Below, piece after piece: positions 43,134 through 51,734 of a stretch of DNA of 64,000 bases (positions are counted from its first letter, which is position 1; each line of letters starts with the position of its first letter). The DNA is from Proteobacteria bacterium ST_bin14. GTDB taxonomy: Bacteria > Pseudomonadota > Alphaproteobacteria > Sphingomonadales > Sphingomonadaceae. The stretch covers positions 115,483 through 179,482 of the forward strand of contig MSXR01000006.1 of the NCBI GenBank assembly GCA_002083655.1. Direction: 5' to 3'. The position numbers and the translations under genes are program-made. Below the pieces are notes generated by a model that saw only the letters and a list, made by a program, of their open reading frames with translations, was not told the origin of the DNA and searched no databases.

Positions 43134-43216
43134 CAGGCAAGTTAGGTGAAGTGAAATCGACTTTCGTTGGGGCACCGCGTTAGGTCATAGACTCACAAAT
43201 ACGCCTGTCGGCAAGC

Positions 43217-43231
43217 GCCCCGTCACGGGGC
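43217..43231. terminator. possible terminator hairpin after the UrcA gene
   Basis: GCCCCG and CGGGGC form a 6-bp stem with a 3-base loop, seven bases beyond the UrcA-family stop on the minus strand. A U-run is lacking on that strand; the plus strand has ATAAAGCTT after it. It is a weak call, and could serve the leuBCD side instead. Confidence 0.35.
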
Positions 43232-43238
43232 ATAAAGC

Positions 43239-43619
43239 TTAATTGGTGGCGGAAGCATGGTCCATAACGGCTGCATCGGCCATATCAGCCGCCCGGCGAC
43301 GACGCATCGCCACCTCCACAGCGCGATCGACCTGTGGCCGCGTGCCCGCCAAGGCATCGCGACGGCACTGACTGATCTGCGCCTTTTCTTTCAACATGCG
43401 GGTTTCCCACTCGTTGCCGCAAACGGCAGATAATGCGCGCTTGATCCGCGCCTCAAGCATGTTGCGGCCCTGGTCGGAGGAGAGGTCCAGCCCTGCGAAA
43501 CTTACGACCATTTTCCTGGGCGTATCGTCATAGAAGGCGTTTCTATTGGCATAGGCCGCAAAGCCTGCGGCAAAAATAACTGTCAAAAGCCCGATGAGAG
43601 CCAGCAAATTCCGCGTCAT
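43239..43619 (-). CDS. UrcA family protein
   Basis: A 126-residue protein with an N-terminal membrane or signal segment (LLALIGLLTVIFAAGFAAYA). The UrcA pattern follows: MVVSFAGLDLSSDQGRNMLEARIKRALSAVCG, then a second Cys in QISQCRRDAL. UrcA proteins are small, exported and common in sphingomonads and Caulobacter; no activity is known. The two Cys could form a disulphide. It is monocistronic as far as can be seen. Confidence 0.8.
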   Translation of the reverse strand: MTRNLLALIGLLTVIFAAGFAAYANRNAFYDDTPRKMVVSFAGLDLSSDQGRNMLEARIKRALSAVCGNEWETRMLKEKAQISQCRRDALAGTRPQVDRAVEVAMRRRRAADMADAAVMDHASATN

Positions 43620-43941
43620 AACTATCGCCCTTTGGTTTTACGGCCTGCACATCGTTACCCGGCTCGTGGTCGATCCGGACGACTGCACGGCGCGTCCCTG
43701 CACTGGCGGAGTGACTCCCCTGCGACCGCTCGACGTCTGTTCGACGTCGCAGCAATGACTTATTGGTGAACGTGGCACGCGCTGGTTCTGGATTTGCAGC
43801 TAAGTTGACGGCTGCCGAGATGATCGGGTTTGATGCCGCCGGCAGAACGGCGTTTTCGAACCGCTGGGTGGTTCAATATTCAGCGCGTCGCGGCGTTACC
43901 CGCAATGCCCCTTGCCTCATCCTGTGCGCGGCTGATGCTGC
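43620..43941. other. 322-base gap without a recognisable gene
   Basis: No protein with family features was found on either strand. The region contains a direct pair of CGACGTC words near 43730 and presumably the UrcA promoter. Open frames here have Arg/Ala composition typical of non-coding high-GC sequence. Confidence 0.5.
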
Positions 43942-44316
43942 TTATGGCTGTTGTTCCAGCAGGCGGCGGGGGGCGACGAGCGTCCAGCTGTTTGCGATGC
44001 GGTGGGCCACGCGCTCCCAATCAACCTCCAGGCCGTCCAGGCGCATGGCGATCCAGCCGGATGGGCCAAGATAGGGCGGCGCATAATAGAAATCCGGATC
44101 GCTTTCGATCAGCATTGCCTGTTCATCAAGGCCGGATGTTTTGACGACGGCAATCGTCTCTCCGTCACGGTGATGGTTGTGCCAGAAATAGGCGAAAAAC
44201 TTGCCCTTCACGATGAAAAACCCCGGTGATCCGTGCGACAGTCGCTCGTCCGCGTCTGGCAGCGCCAGGCAGATCGCGCGCACCCGCGCCAGCTCTATGG
44301 AGGGATCAGGGCTCAT
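43942..44316 (-). CDS. MmcQ/YjbR family protein
   Basis: A 124-residue protein with the YjbR-like fold: RAICLALPDADERLSHGSPGFFIVKGKFFAYF, then AMLIESDPDFYYAPPYLGPSGWIAMRLDG. The family resembles DNA-binding double-wing proteins but its role is not proven. Its ATG overlaps the purN stop as ATGA, so it is the last gene of purM-purN-yjbR. Confidence 0.85.
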   Translation of the reverse strand: MSPDPSIELARVRAICLALPDADERLSHGSPGFFIVKGKFFAYFWHNHHRDGETIAVVKTSGLDEQAMLIESDPDFYYAPPYLGPSGWIAMRLDGLEVDWERVAHRIANSWTLVAPRRLLEQQP

Positions 44317-44900
44317 CGTGCGGCAAAGGATGACAGAATTTGCGGGTAAAGACGGTGCTCGGCGATCAGCACGCGCGCAGCCAACGTGTCGGCGGTGTCG
44401 CCGGGCACAATCGGCACCTCGGCCTGGCCCAGCACCGCGCCGCCATCAAGCTCCTCTGTCACGATATGGACCGAACACCCCGTAAAGGCATCGCCCGCCG
44501 CAATCGCGCGGGCGTGCGTGTCGAGGCCCTTGTACTTGGGCAGCAGCGAGGGGTGAATGTTGATGATCTGCTGTGGCCAGCGTGCGACGAATTCATCCGA
44601 CAGCAGCCGCATATAGCCGGCCAGCGCGATGATATCGACGCTGGCATCGCGCAATGCTGCATCCAGTGCGGCTTCATAAACGGGCTTCCCGATGCCCTTG
44701 GGGGAGAGTGACCAACAGGCAATGCCCTGTTCGCCCGCCCAGGCGAGACCGGGGGCATCGGGCTTGTCAGACGCCACGATCACCACCGCATAAGGGCAAT
44801 CATCGGCGTGCGATGCACCCACCAGCGCCATCATGTTCGATCCGCGCCCGGAGAGGAGGATCGCCACCCTGACTTTCGCAACGCTGACTTTCTCAGCCAT
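44313..44900 (-). CDS. purN: phosphoribosylglycinamide formyltransferase
   Basis: A 195-residue enzyme that formylates GAR with 10-formyl-THF in purine synthesis. It shows VAILLSGRGSNMMAL, LAGYMRLLSDEF and INIHPSLLPKYKGLDTHARA with the catalytic Asn-His-Asp set. The ATG at 44900 lies inside the end of purM (8-base overlap), so translation is coupled. The substrate GAR is shared upstream of PurM's step, consistent with pairing. Confidence 0.95.
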   Translation of the reverse strand: MAEKVSVAKVRVAILLSGRGSNMMALVGASHADDCPYAVVIVASDKPDAPGLAWAGEQGIACWSLSPKGIGKPVYEAALDAALRDASVDIIALAGYMRLLSDEFVARWPQQIINIHPSLLPKYKGLDTHARAIAAGDAFTGCSVHIVTEELDGGAVLGQAEVPIVPGDTADTLAARVLIAEHRLYPQILSSFAAR

Positions 44901-46011
44901 GGTGCGTGGCGGACCAGTCTGCGCGCGAACCCCAGCAATCATCCGGGCCGCGCACCGTGCAGCCGCGTTCGCCGGCGATAATCTCACCGATCGTGAAGAC
45001 GGTTTCGCCCGCCGCTGTCAGTGCGCTAGCAGCCGCTGCTGCCTGATCAGCGGCAACGATGGCGACCATGCCGATTCCGCAATTGAACGTGCGGGCCATT
45101 TCCTCGGGCTCGATATTCCCCTGCGCTTGCAGGAACGCCATCAGCCGGGGCTGTGGCCAGTGTGCCGCGTTGATAATGGCATGGGTGCCCTTTGGCAGGA
45201 CGCGCGGCACATTTTCCAGCAAACCGCCGCCGGTGATATGCGCCAGTCCGTGAATGCGCTGCTCAGCCAGTAACGGCAGCAGGCTTTTCACATAAATGCG
45301 CGTCGGGGCCATCAGCGCGTCGATCAACAGGGTTTGCTGATCGAACAGCGCCGGGCGGTCTAGCCGCCAGCCACGATCAGCGGAAAGGCGGCGCACCAGC
45401 GAAAATCCGTTCGAATGGACGCCGGATGAGGCAATCCCCAGGATCGCATCGCCTGGCGCGATTTCAGCGCCGGTCAGCACCCGATCCCGCTCCACTGCGC
45501 CAACGCAAAACCCGGCCAGATCATAATCGCCATCGGCATACATGCCGGGCATTTCGGCAGTTTCGCCCCCGATCAGCGCGCAGCCTGCTTGTAAACACCC
45601 CTCGGCGATGGACGCGATAACGCGCTCGGCCACGGCGGGCACCAGCTTGGCGGTGGCATAATAATCAAGGAAGAATAGCGGCTCGGCCCCCTGGACGATC
45701 AGGTCATTCGCGCACATCGCCACCAGATCGATGCCAACCCCGTCATGCGCATCATGCTCGATTGCCAGTTTCAGCTTGGTGCCAACGCCGTCGTTCGCGG
45801 CGACGAGCAGCGGATCGACAAAGCCGGCCGCCTTCAGATCGAAAAACCCGCCAAAGCCGCCCAGATCAGCGTCCGCGCCCTTGCGCCGCGTCGCCTTTGC
45901 CATGGGGCCGATTGCGCGGACCAGTGCGTTGCCAGCCGCGATCGAAACACCTGCCTGCGCGTAGGTATAGCCGCCTGCCGCACCCGATTTACCGTCTTGT
46001 GTATCATCCAT
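44893..46011 (-). CDS. purM: phosphoribosylformylglycinamidine cyclo-ligase
   Basis: A 372-residue AIR synthetase. YTYAQAGVSIAAGNALV opens the protein, then GGFGGFFDL, VGTKLKLAIEHDAHDGVGIDLVAMCANDLIVQGAEPLFFLDY with the ATP-binding sites, and a GGGLLENVPRVLP near 255. It closes the imidazole ring of AIR using ATP. It heads purM-purN and is divergent from the secreted protein gene 62 bases away. Confidence 0.96.
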   Translation of the reverse strand: MDDTQDGKSGAAGGYTYAQAGVSIAAGNALVRAIGPMAKATRRKGADADLGGFGGFFDLKAAGFVDPLLVAANDGVGTKLKLAIEHDAHDGVGIDLVAMCANDLIVQGAEPLFFLDYYATAKLVPAVAERVIASIAEGCLQAGCALIGGETAEMPGMYADGDYDLAGFCVGAVERDRVLTGAEIAPGDAILGIASSGVHSNGFSLVRRLSADRGWRLDRPALFDQQTLLIDALMAPTRIYVKSLLPLLAEQRIHGLAHITGGGLLENVPRVLPKGTHAIINAAHWPQPRLMAFLQAQGNIEPEEMARTFNCGIGMVAIVAADQAAAAASALTAAGETVFTIGEIIAGERGCTVRGPDDCWGSRADWSATHHG

Positions 46012-46073
46012 TGCAGCGGCCTAGCCATAACGCGCTTGGATTTCCACGCCTGCTTCGCCAAAAGGGCGCGGAT

Positions 46074-47387
46074 ATGCCCATCAACCGATCCCGTTTGCCC
46101 GCGACCTCACTCGCCATTGCCGCTGTGGTGGCGATGGTGCTGGCGAGTGGCAACGGCGTGGCGCAGGATAATGCCACCGCCGCCCCTGAAGCTGCCAGCC
46201 TGGCACCCAGCGCCGCACGCCCCACCATCCGCAAGGCGCCTGCCCGCGTGGCACCGAGCAGTTCGGGCAGCTTTGAAGTGGGCGGTGTGGAGGTCGATAC
46301 ATCGGGCAAAACCGCAAATGCCGCGCGGCTCGCCGGGTGGCGGCTGGCGCAGCGCAAGGGCTGGCAAATGCTGTCGCGGCGCATGGGCGGCGGCGGTGGT
46401 ACGCTGTCCGATTCGGCGCTTGATGCGATTGTTTCGGGGATTGTTGTTGAAAATGAGCAGCTTGGCCCGAATCGCTATATCGCGCGGCTGGGCGTTATGT
46501 TTGATCGTAGCCGGGCAGCATCGATATTGGGCGTCGCGGGCAGCCTGACGCGGTCGCCGCCAATGCTGGTGTTGCCGCTTGAATGGTCCGGCGGCGCGCC
46601 GCGCGTCTTTGAACAACGTACCGATTGGCAAGAGGCTTGGGCGCGGTTTCGCACGGGCAACAGCACCATCGATTATGTTCGCCCATCGGGCACCGGCCCC
46701 GATTCGCTTTTGCTGAACGCGGGGCAGATTAATCGCCCGAGTCGCGGCTGGTGGCGGATGATATTGGCGCAATATGGCGCGTCGGATGTGCTGATCCCGA
46801 TCGTGCATTTGTTCCGGCAATATCCCGGCGGGCCGATTGTCGGCCAGTTTCAAGCCCGATTTGGCCCTGATAACCGCCTGCTGACCAGCTTTTCGCTGCG
46901 AGTCGGCAGCGGCGATGCGCTGTCCGCGCTGTTGGATGCCGGGATCAAGCGGATTGACCAGGCCTATCAACGTGCGCTGGCAGCAGGCGCGCTGCGGGTT
47001 GACCCCGGCCTGCAATATACGCTGCCCGGCACCGAAGAAGATGCCGAGGTGATCGACGATCAGTCGCTTGCAGGCGACGGGGTGATGATTGCCGACGGGG
47101 CCAGCTTGGCGGTGCAGTTTGACACGCCGGGCACCGCTGCGGTCGAATCGGCTGAACGCGCGCTGCGGAGCATCCCGGGGGTACGATCAGCCGTCACCAC
47201 CAGCCTGGCGCTGGGCGGCATTTCGGTGATGCGCGTCAGCTTTGACGGTAACATTTCTGCGCTGAAGGCTGCGCTGGAGGCGCAGGGCTGGCAAGTGACG
47301 GTGGGAACAGGGGCAATTCGCATCCAGCGCGGGCGCGCTCCGTTGCCGGCGCCCAATGTGCAGGCCGAAAACGCGACGGCGGGATGA
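46074..47387 (+). CDS. secreted protein with C-terminal HMA-like fold, function unknown
   Basis: A 437-residue protein with a signal peptide (RSRLPATSLAIAAVVAMVLASGNGVAQ). The central part resembles DUF2066-type periplasmic proteins. The last 75 residues (VESAERALRSIPGVRSAVTTSLALGGISVMRVSF) have the beta-alpha-beta pattern of heavy-metal-associated domains but no CxxC. AAAGGG precedes the ATG at 46074. Its stop overlaps the hda start by four bases; this arrangement recurs in sphingomonads, so a link to replication control is possible but unproven. Confidence 0.65.
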   Translation: MPINRSRLPATSLAIAAVVAMVLASGNGVAQDNATAAPEAASLAPSAARPTIRKAPARVAPSSSGSFEVGGVEVDTSGKTANAARLAGWRLAQRKGWQMLSRRMGGGGGTLSDSALDAIVSGIVVENEQLGPNRYIARLGVMFDRSRAASILGVAGSLTRSPPMLVLPLEWSGGAPRVFEQRTDWQEAWARFRTGNSTIDYVRPSGTGPDSLLLNAGQINRPSRGWWRMILAQYGASDVLIPIVHLFRQYPGGPIVGQFQARFGPDNRLLTSFSLRVGSGDALSALLDAGIKRIDQAYQRALAAGALRVDPGLQYTLPGTEEDAEVIDDQSLAGDGVMIADGASLAVQFDTPGTAAVESAERALRSIPGVRSAVTTSLALGGISVMRVSFDGNISALKAALEAQGWQVTVGTGAIRIQRGRAPLPAPNVQAENATAG

Positions 47388-48034
47388 AGCAGCTTTTTCT
47401 GCCGCTGCCCTATCCGGACGCCACCGGTGAGGACGCGTTCATCATCAGCGAATCGAACAGCCGGGCCGCCCAATCCCTGAAGCGGTGGGGTGCATGGCCC
47501 GTAATGGCGGCGATGCTGGTGGGGCCGCGCAAATCGGGCCGCAGCCTGCTCGCGCGGATTTTTGCTGCCCAAAGCGGCGGCACCATCATCGACGATGCCG
47601 AACGCGCCAATGAAACGACCATTTTCCACGCCTGGAACGCGGCGCAGGCAAGCCGCCGTCCGCTGTTGATCATCGCCGATTCGCCGCCGCCCGCTTGGGA
47701 CGTGGCATTGCCCGATTTGCGATCACGATTGGTCGCAACGCCGGTTTTGGCCATCAACCCGCCCGATGATGCGTTGATGGAGGCATTGTTCATCCATGAA
47801 TTTGCCCGCCGCAGCATGGATGCGCGGCCCGAACTGATCCAATGGCTGATCGCGCGCGTTGAACGCAGCTATGTGGCATTGGTGCGGGCGGTGGATTCGC
47901 TCGATCAGGAGGTTGGGCAGACCCGCAAACGCTTGTCGATTCCGCTCGCACGGGGCACATTGGCACCGCTGGGCCTGATCGTCGATCGCGCCCTAGGTGC
48001 AGAAAATCTTGTTACAGGGAATGATGCTGCATGA
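47384..48034 (+). CDS. hdaA: DnaA-related regulatory protein Hda
   Basis: A 216-residue protein of the DnaA AAA+ family without the DNA-binding domain. The N-terminus MKQLFLPL carries the QLFLPL clamp-binding motif (3-8). The Walker A is the modified GPRKSGRSLL seen in Hda-type proteins. Hda bound to the sliding clamp stimulates DnaA-ATP hydrolysis to prevent over-initiation. It is coupled by ATGA overlaps to the secreted protein upstream and to ppk1 downstream. Confidence 0.9.
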   Translation: MKQLFLPLPYPDATGEDAFIISESNSRAAQSLKRWGAWPVMAAMLVGPRKSGRSLLARIFAAQSGGTIIDDAERANETTIFHAWNAAQASRRPLLIIADSPPPAWDVALPDLRSRLVATPVLAINPPDDALMEALFIHEFARRSMDARPELIQWLIARVERSYVALVRAVDSLDQEVGQTRKRLSIPLARGTLAPLGLIVDRALGAENLVTGNDAA

Positions 48035-50205
48035 ACCGCCCGGCCCATATCGCGGAAGTCGATGATGATGACCTGTTCGTCGGCACCAGTGCCGGTGATC
48101 GCTATTTCAACCGGGAACTATCGTGGTTGGCGTTCAACCGGCGTGTGCTGGAGGAGGCGTGCAACCCCGCGCACCCGTTGCTTGAACGGCTGCGGTTCCT
48201 GTCAATTTCGGGATCAAACCTCGACGAATTTTTCATGGTGCGTGTGGCGGGGCTGAAGGGGCAGCAGCTTCAGGATGTCGACCGGTTATCTGCTGACGGC
48301 CTGAATTCCAGCCAACAATTAACCGCAATTGTCGCAGGCGCCGATGCCCTTGTCGAAAGCCAGCGCAATGTGTGGCGTGAATTGCGCCGCTTGCTTGGCG
48401 AAACCGGGATTGCCGTGCTCGGATCGCGGATGATTGATGAGGCGCTGTCGCCGGACGAGCTCAATTGGCTGGAAACCCAGTTCCGCGAACAGATTTTCCC
48501 CATCCTGACGCCGCAAGCGCTTGATCCGGCGCATCCATTTCCGTTCATGCCCAATAAGGGGCTGGCGGTGATGTTCGATCTGGTGCGGCTGTCGGATGAT
48601 CAGCCGATTCAGGAACTGGTGATGCTGCCTGCGCCGATGCCGCGTTTTGTGCGCGTGCCGGGGGAGGCGGCGCGGTACATTGCGGTTGAATCGCTGGTGA
48701 AGCGGTTTTCGTCGGTGATTTTCCCCGGCTACCGCGTCATCGGCGCCGCCGAATTCCGCGTGCTGCGAGACAGCGATATCGAAATTGAGGAAGAGGCGGA
48801 GGATCTGGTTCGGTACTTCGCCAATGCCATCAAGCGGCGGCGGCGCGGCCGCGTGATTCGGTTGGAACTCGAATCGGGCATGCCGGACGGATTGAGCACC
48901 GCGCTGCGCGATGAACTGGGCGGGGCAGACGCGTTCGTTACCGATGGGGCGGCGTTTCTGGGCGTTGGCGACCTTGAAGCGATTGTCGATGAAGACCGGC
49001 CTGATCTGAAATTTCCGCCCTATTCCCCGCGCTTTCCCGAACGGATTCGCGAATATAGCGGCGATTGTTTTGCGGCCATCAGGGCCAAGGATATCGTCGT
49101 CCACCACCCCTATGAAAGCTTTGATGTGGTGCTGGCATTCCTGCGCCAGGCGGCGAGTGACCCCGATGTGGTGGCAATCAAGCAGACGCTGTACCGCGCT
49201 GGCAAGCAGCCCGCCGTCATCAACGCACTGATTGCGGCAGCAGAAGCTGGCAAGTCGGTCACCGCGGTTGTTGAGCTGAAAGCGCGCTTTGACGAGGAGC
49301 AGAATCTGCTCTGGGCGACTGCGCTGGAACGCGCCGGGGTGCAGGTGGTCTATGGTTTTATGGAATGGAAAACCCACGCCAAGGTATCAATGGTCGTGCG
49401 GCGAGAGGGCGGGCAGTACCGCACTTACTGCCATTTCGGCACCGGCAATTATCACCCGATCACGGCAAAAATATACACTGATCTCAGCTTCTTCACCGCT
49501 GATCCTCGCATCGGGCGTGATGCGGCGCAGATGTTCAATTACGTCACTGGCTATGTCGAACCAGAGAATATGGCCCTGGTCAGCCTGTCGCCGCGCGATC
49601 TGCGCAAGCGGCTGGTCGATTGCATCGATGCTGAGATTGCGTTTGCGCGCGCGGGCAAGCCGGGCGCCATCTGGGCCAAGATGAATTCGCTGGTCGACCC
49701 CGCCGTCATCGAAAAACTGTACGAAGCCAGCAATGCCGGGGTGGAAATTGACCTGGTCATTCGGGGCATCTGCTGCCTGAAGCCCGGCGTGCCGGATATG
49801 TCAGAACATATCCGCGTCAAATCAGTGATCGGACGGTTTCTGGAACATAGCCGCATCTGGGCGTTCGGCAACGGCAAGGCGATGCCCAATGATGGTGCAA
49901 AGCTGTTCATCTCATCCGCTGACGCGATGCCGCGCAATTTTGATCGCCGGGTCGAGTATTTGCTGCCGATTGAAAACGCGACGGTGCATGATCAGATATT
50001 GGATCAGGTGATGGTCGCTAACCTGATTGATAATGAACAAAGCTGGGAATTACAGTCAGATGGCAGCTATACGCGCGTGTCGCCGGGAAGTCGGCCGTTC
50101 AACCTGCACCGCTATTTCATGACCAATCCGTCGCTGTCCGGGCGTGGTGCTGCATTGCAGGGCAGCGATTCGGTGCCGAAATTGTCGCTGCGGCGGCGGC
50201 ACTAA
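48031..50205 (+). CDS. ppk1: polyphosphate kinase 1
   Basis: A 724-residue RNA degradosome-free PPK1 that reversibly makes polyphosphate from ATP. The N domain opens with RYFNRELSWLAFNRRVLEEA, and the catalytic histidine is H468 in YCHFGTGNYHPITAKIYTDL. The second PLD-like domain has IRGICCLKPGV and RFLEHSRIWAFG. The start overlaps the hda stop by four bases; ppx follows 24 bases later. Confidence 0.97.
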   Translation: MNRPAHIAEVDDDDLFVGTSAGDRYFNRELSWLAFNRRVLEEACNPAHPLLERLRFLSISGSNLDEFFMVRVAGLKGQQLQDVDRLSADGLNSSQQLTAIVAGADALVESQRNVWRELRRLLGETGIAVLGSRMIDEALSPDELNWLETQFREQIFPILTPQALDPAHPFPFMPNKGLAVMFDLVRLSDDQPIQELVMLPAPMPRFVRVPGEAARYIAVESLVKRFSSVIFPGYRVIGAAEFRVLRDSDIEIEEEAEDLVRYFANAIKRRRRGRVIRLELESGMPDGLSTALRDELGGADAFVTDGAAFLGVGDLEAIVDEDRPDLKFPPYSPRFPERIREYSGDCFAAIRAKDIVVHHPYESFDVVLAFLRQAASDPDVVAIKQTLYRAGKQPAVINALIAAAEAGKSVTAVVELKARFDEEQNLLWATALERAGVQVVYGFMEWKTHAKVSMVVRREGGQYRTYCHFGTGNYHPITAKIYTDLSFFTADPRIGRDAAQMFNYVTGYVEPENMALVSLSPRDLRKRLVDCIDAEIAFARAGKPGAIWAKMNSLVDPAVIEKLYEASNAGVEIDLVIRGICCLKPGVPDMSEHIRVKSVIGRFLEHSRIWAFGNGKAMPNDGAKLFISSADAMPRNFDRRVEYLLPIENATVHDQILDQVMVANLIDNEQSWELQSDGSYTRVSPGSRPFNLHRYFMTNPSLSGRGAALQGSDSVPKLSLRRRH

Positions 50206-50229
50206 TGCCCGCTCGCGCGTTCTAATTTG

Positions 50230-51726
50230 ATGGCCACGCTGCTTTTCCGCAAACCAAAGGTTGAAGGTGCCGCCGATCCGCGCACCGCGATCATCGATAT
50301 CGGCTCCAATTCGATCCGCTTGGTCGTGTACCAGGGCCCCGCGCGGCTGCCCGCCATTTTGTTCAACGAAAAGGTGATGGCCGGGCTGGGGCGCGGCTTT
50401 GCCGAAACCGGCGCAATTGACGCAGAGGCGCTGCGCGTCGCGCGCGGGGCGCTTGGCCGGTTCGCAGCGATGGCGCGCGAGATGGAGGTTACGCGGCTGC
50501 GCACCGTGGCAACAGCGGCGGTGCGCGACGCCACCAATGGCGACGTGCTGCTGGCGGATGCCCGCGCGCTGGGGCTTGAGGTGGAATTGCTGAGCGGCGA
50601 GCAAGAGGCGATGGGCGCGGGGCTGGGTGTTCTTTCCGCCATTCCGCTGGCTGACGGCATTGTCGGCGATCTGGGCGGCGGCAGTCTTGAACTGGTGCGG
50701 GTATCGGGCGGCGACGTGCAGGATCGGGTGTCGTTTCCGCTCGGCGTGCTGCGGCTGGGGGCAATGCGGGCCAAGGGGCTGCGTTCATTTGATCGGCGGG
50801 TTGCCGCGATGATTAATGACGCGGGCTGGACGGGCAAGGGGCAGGGGCTACCCTTATACTTGGTCGGTGGATCGTGGCGGGCACTTGCCCGGCTCGACAT
50901 GCACGTCACTGGCGCGCCGCTGCCGGTCCTGCATCAATATGAAATGGCACCCGCCGCGATTACCCGGATTGGGCGCACATTGAGCCACATCGCCAAGGGC
51001 AAGCTGCGGGCGATTCCGACGCTTTCGTCGGGGCGCGTGCCGACTTTGGGCGATGCCAATGCGCTGCTAGGCGTCTTGCTGCGCCATCTGGGGTCGCGGA
51101 CAACGATCGTGTCCGCATTTGGTTTGCGCGAGGGGCTGTTGTTCGGCGCGCTATCAGCGGAAGAACGCGCGCAGGACCCGCTGATCGTGGCTGCGCGTGA
51201 TGAGGGGCGACGGCTTGGCCGTTTTGCTGAGCATGGCGATTTGCTTGATCGCTGGGTCGCGCCATTATTTGCAGGCGAGCCGCCGCATGTTGCGCGGTTG
51301 CGCCACGCCGCCTGTCTGCTTGCCGATGTGGGTTGGCGGGCAAACCCCGAATTTCGCGCCGAACGCGGCGTGGAGATCGCGCTGCACGGCAATTGGGTGG
51401 CGATTGACGCGCATGGCCGGGTGTTGCTGGCACAGGCGCTGTTCACGTCGCTGGGGGGCGGCACTGATCCGTCGCCGCTGATCCCCGCACTTGCCAGCCC
51501 GCAGGAGCTGAAACGCGCTACGGCGTGGGGCCTTGCGATGCGGCTGGGGCAGCGGATGAGCGGTGGGCTGGCAGGGCCCCTCCAGCGATCACGGCTGGAT
51601 GATGACGGGACGGCAGTGGCGCTAACGCTCGCCCCGGGCGACGCGGCGCTGTACAGCGAAGCGGTGGAGCGGCGGCACAAGGTGCTCGCCAATGCACTGG
51701 GGCGGCAGGTGGTGGTTCGGCGGTAG
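50230..51726 (+). CDS. ppx: exopolyphosphatase / pppGpp phosphatase
   Basis: A 498-residue Ppx/GppA protein. It shows AIIDIGSNSIRLVVY, then VATAAVRDATNGD, GEQEAMGAGLG and GDLGGGSLELVRV, the actin-like ATPase fold. A C-terminal HD-like region follows. It degrades polyphosphate or pppGpp, opposing the upstream ppk1. The ATG at 50230 follows a TTG in frame. It is convergent with rnd, eight bases away. Confidence 0.95.
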   Translation: MATLLFRKPKVEGAADPRTAIIDIGSNSIRLVVYQGPARLPAILFNEKVMAGLGRGFAETGAIDAEALRVARGALGRFAAMAREMEVTRLRTVATAAVRDATNGDVLLADARALGLEVELLSGEQEAMGAGLGVLSAIPLADGIVGDLGGGSLELVRVSGGDVQDRVSFPLGVLRLGAMRAKGLRSFDRRVAAMINDAGWTGKGQGLPLYLVGGSWRALARLDMHVTGAPLPVLHQYEMAPAAITRIGRTLSHIAKGKLRAIPTLSSGRVPTLGDANALLGVLLRHLGSRTTIVSAFGLREGLLFGALSAEERAQDPLIVAARDEGRRLGRFAEHGDLLDRWVAPLFAGEPPHVARLRHAACLLADVGWRANPEFRAERGVEIALHGNWVAIDAHGRVLLAQALFTSLGGGTDPSPLIPALASPQELKRATAWGLAMRLGQRMSGGLAGPLQRSRLDDDGTAVALTLAPGDAALYSEAVERRHKVLANALGRQVVVRR

Positions 51727-51734
51727 GGGCGTCC

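Noticed and set aside
43763..44144. Short plus-strand frames before and over the MmcQ/YjbR gene
   Set aside because: No family resemblance and overlap with a real gene; composition is typical of non-coding high-GC DNA.
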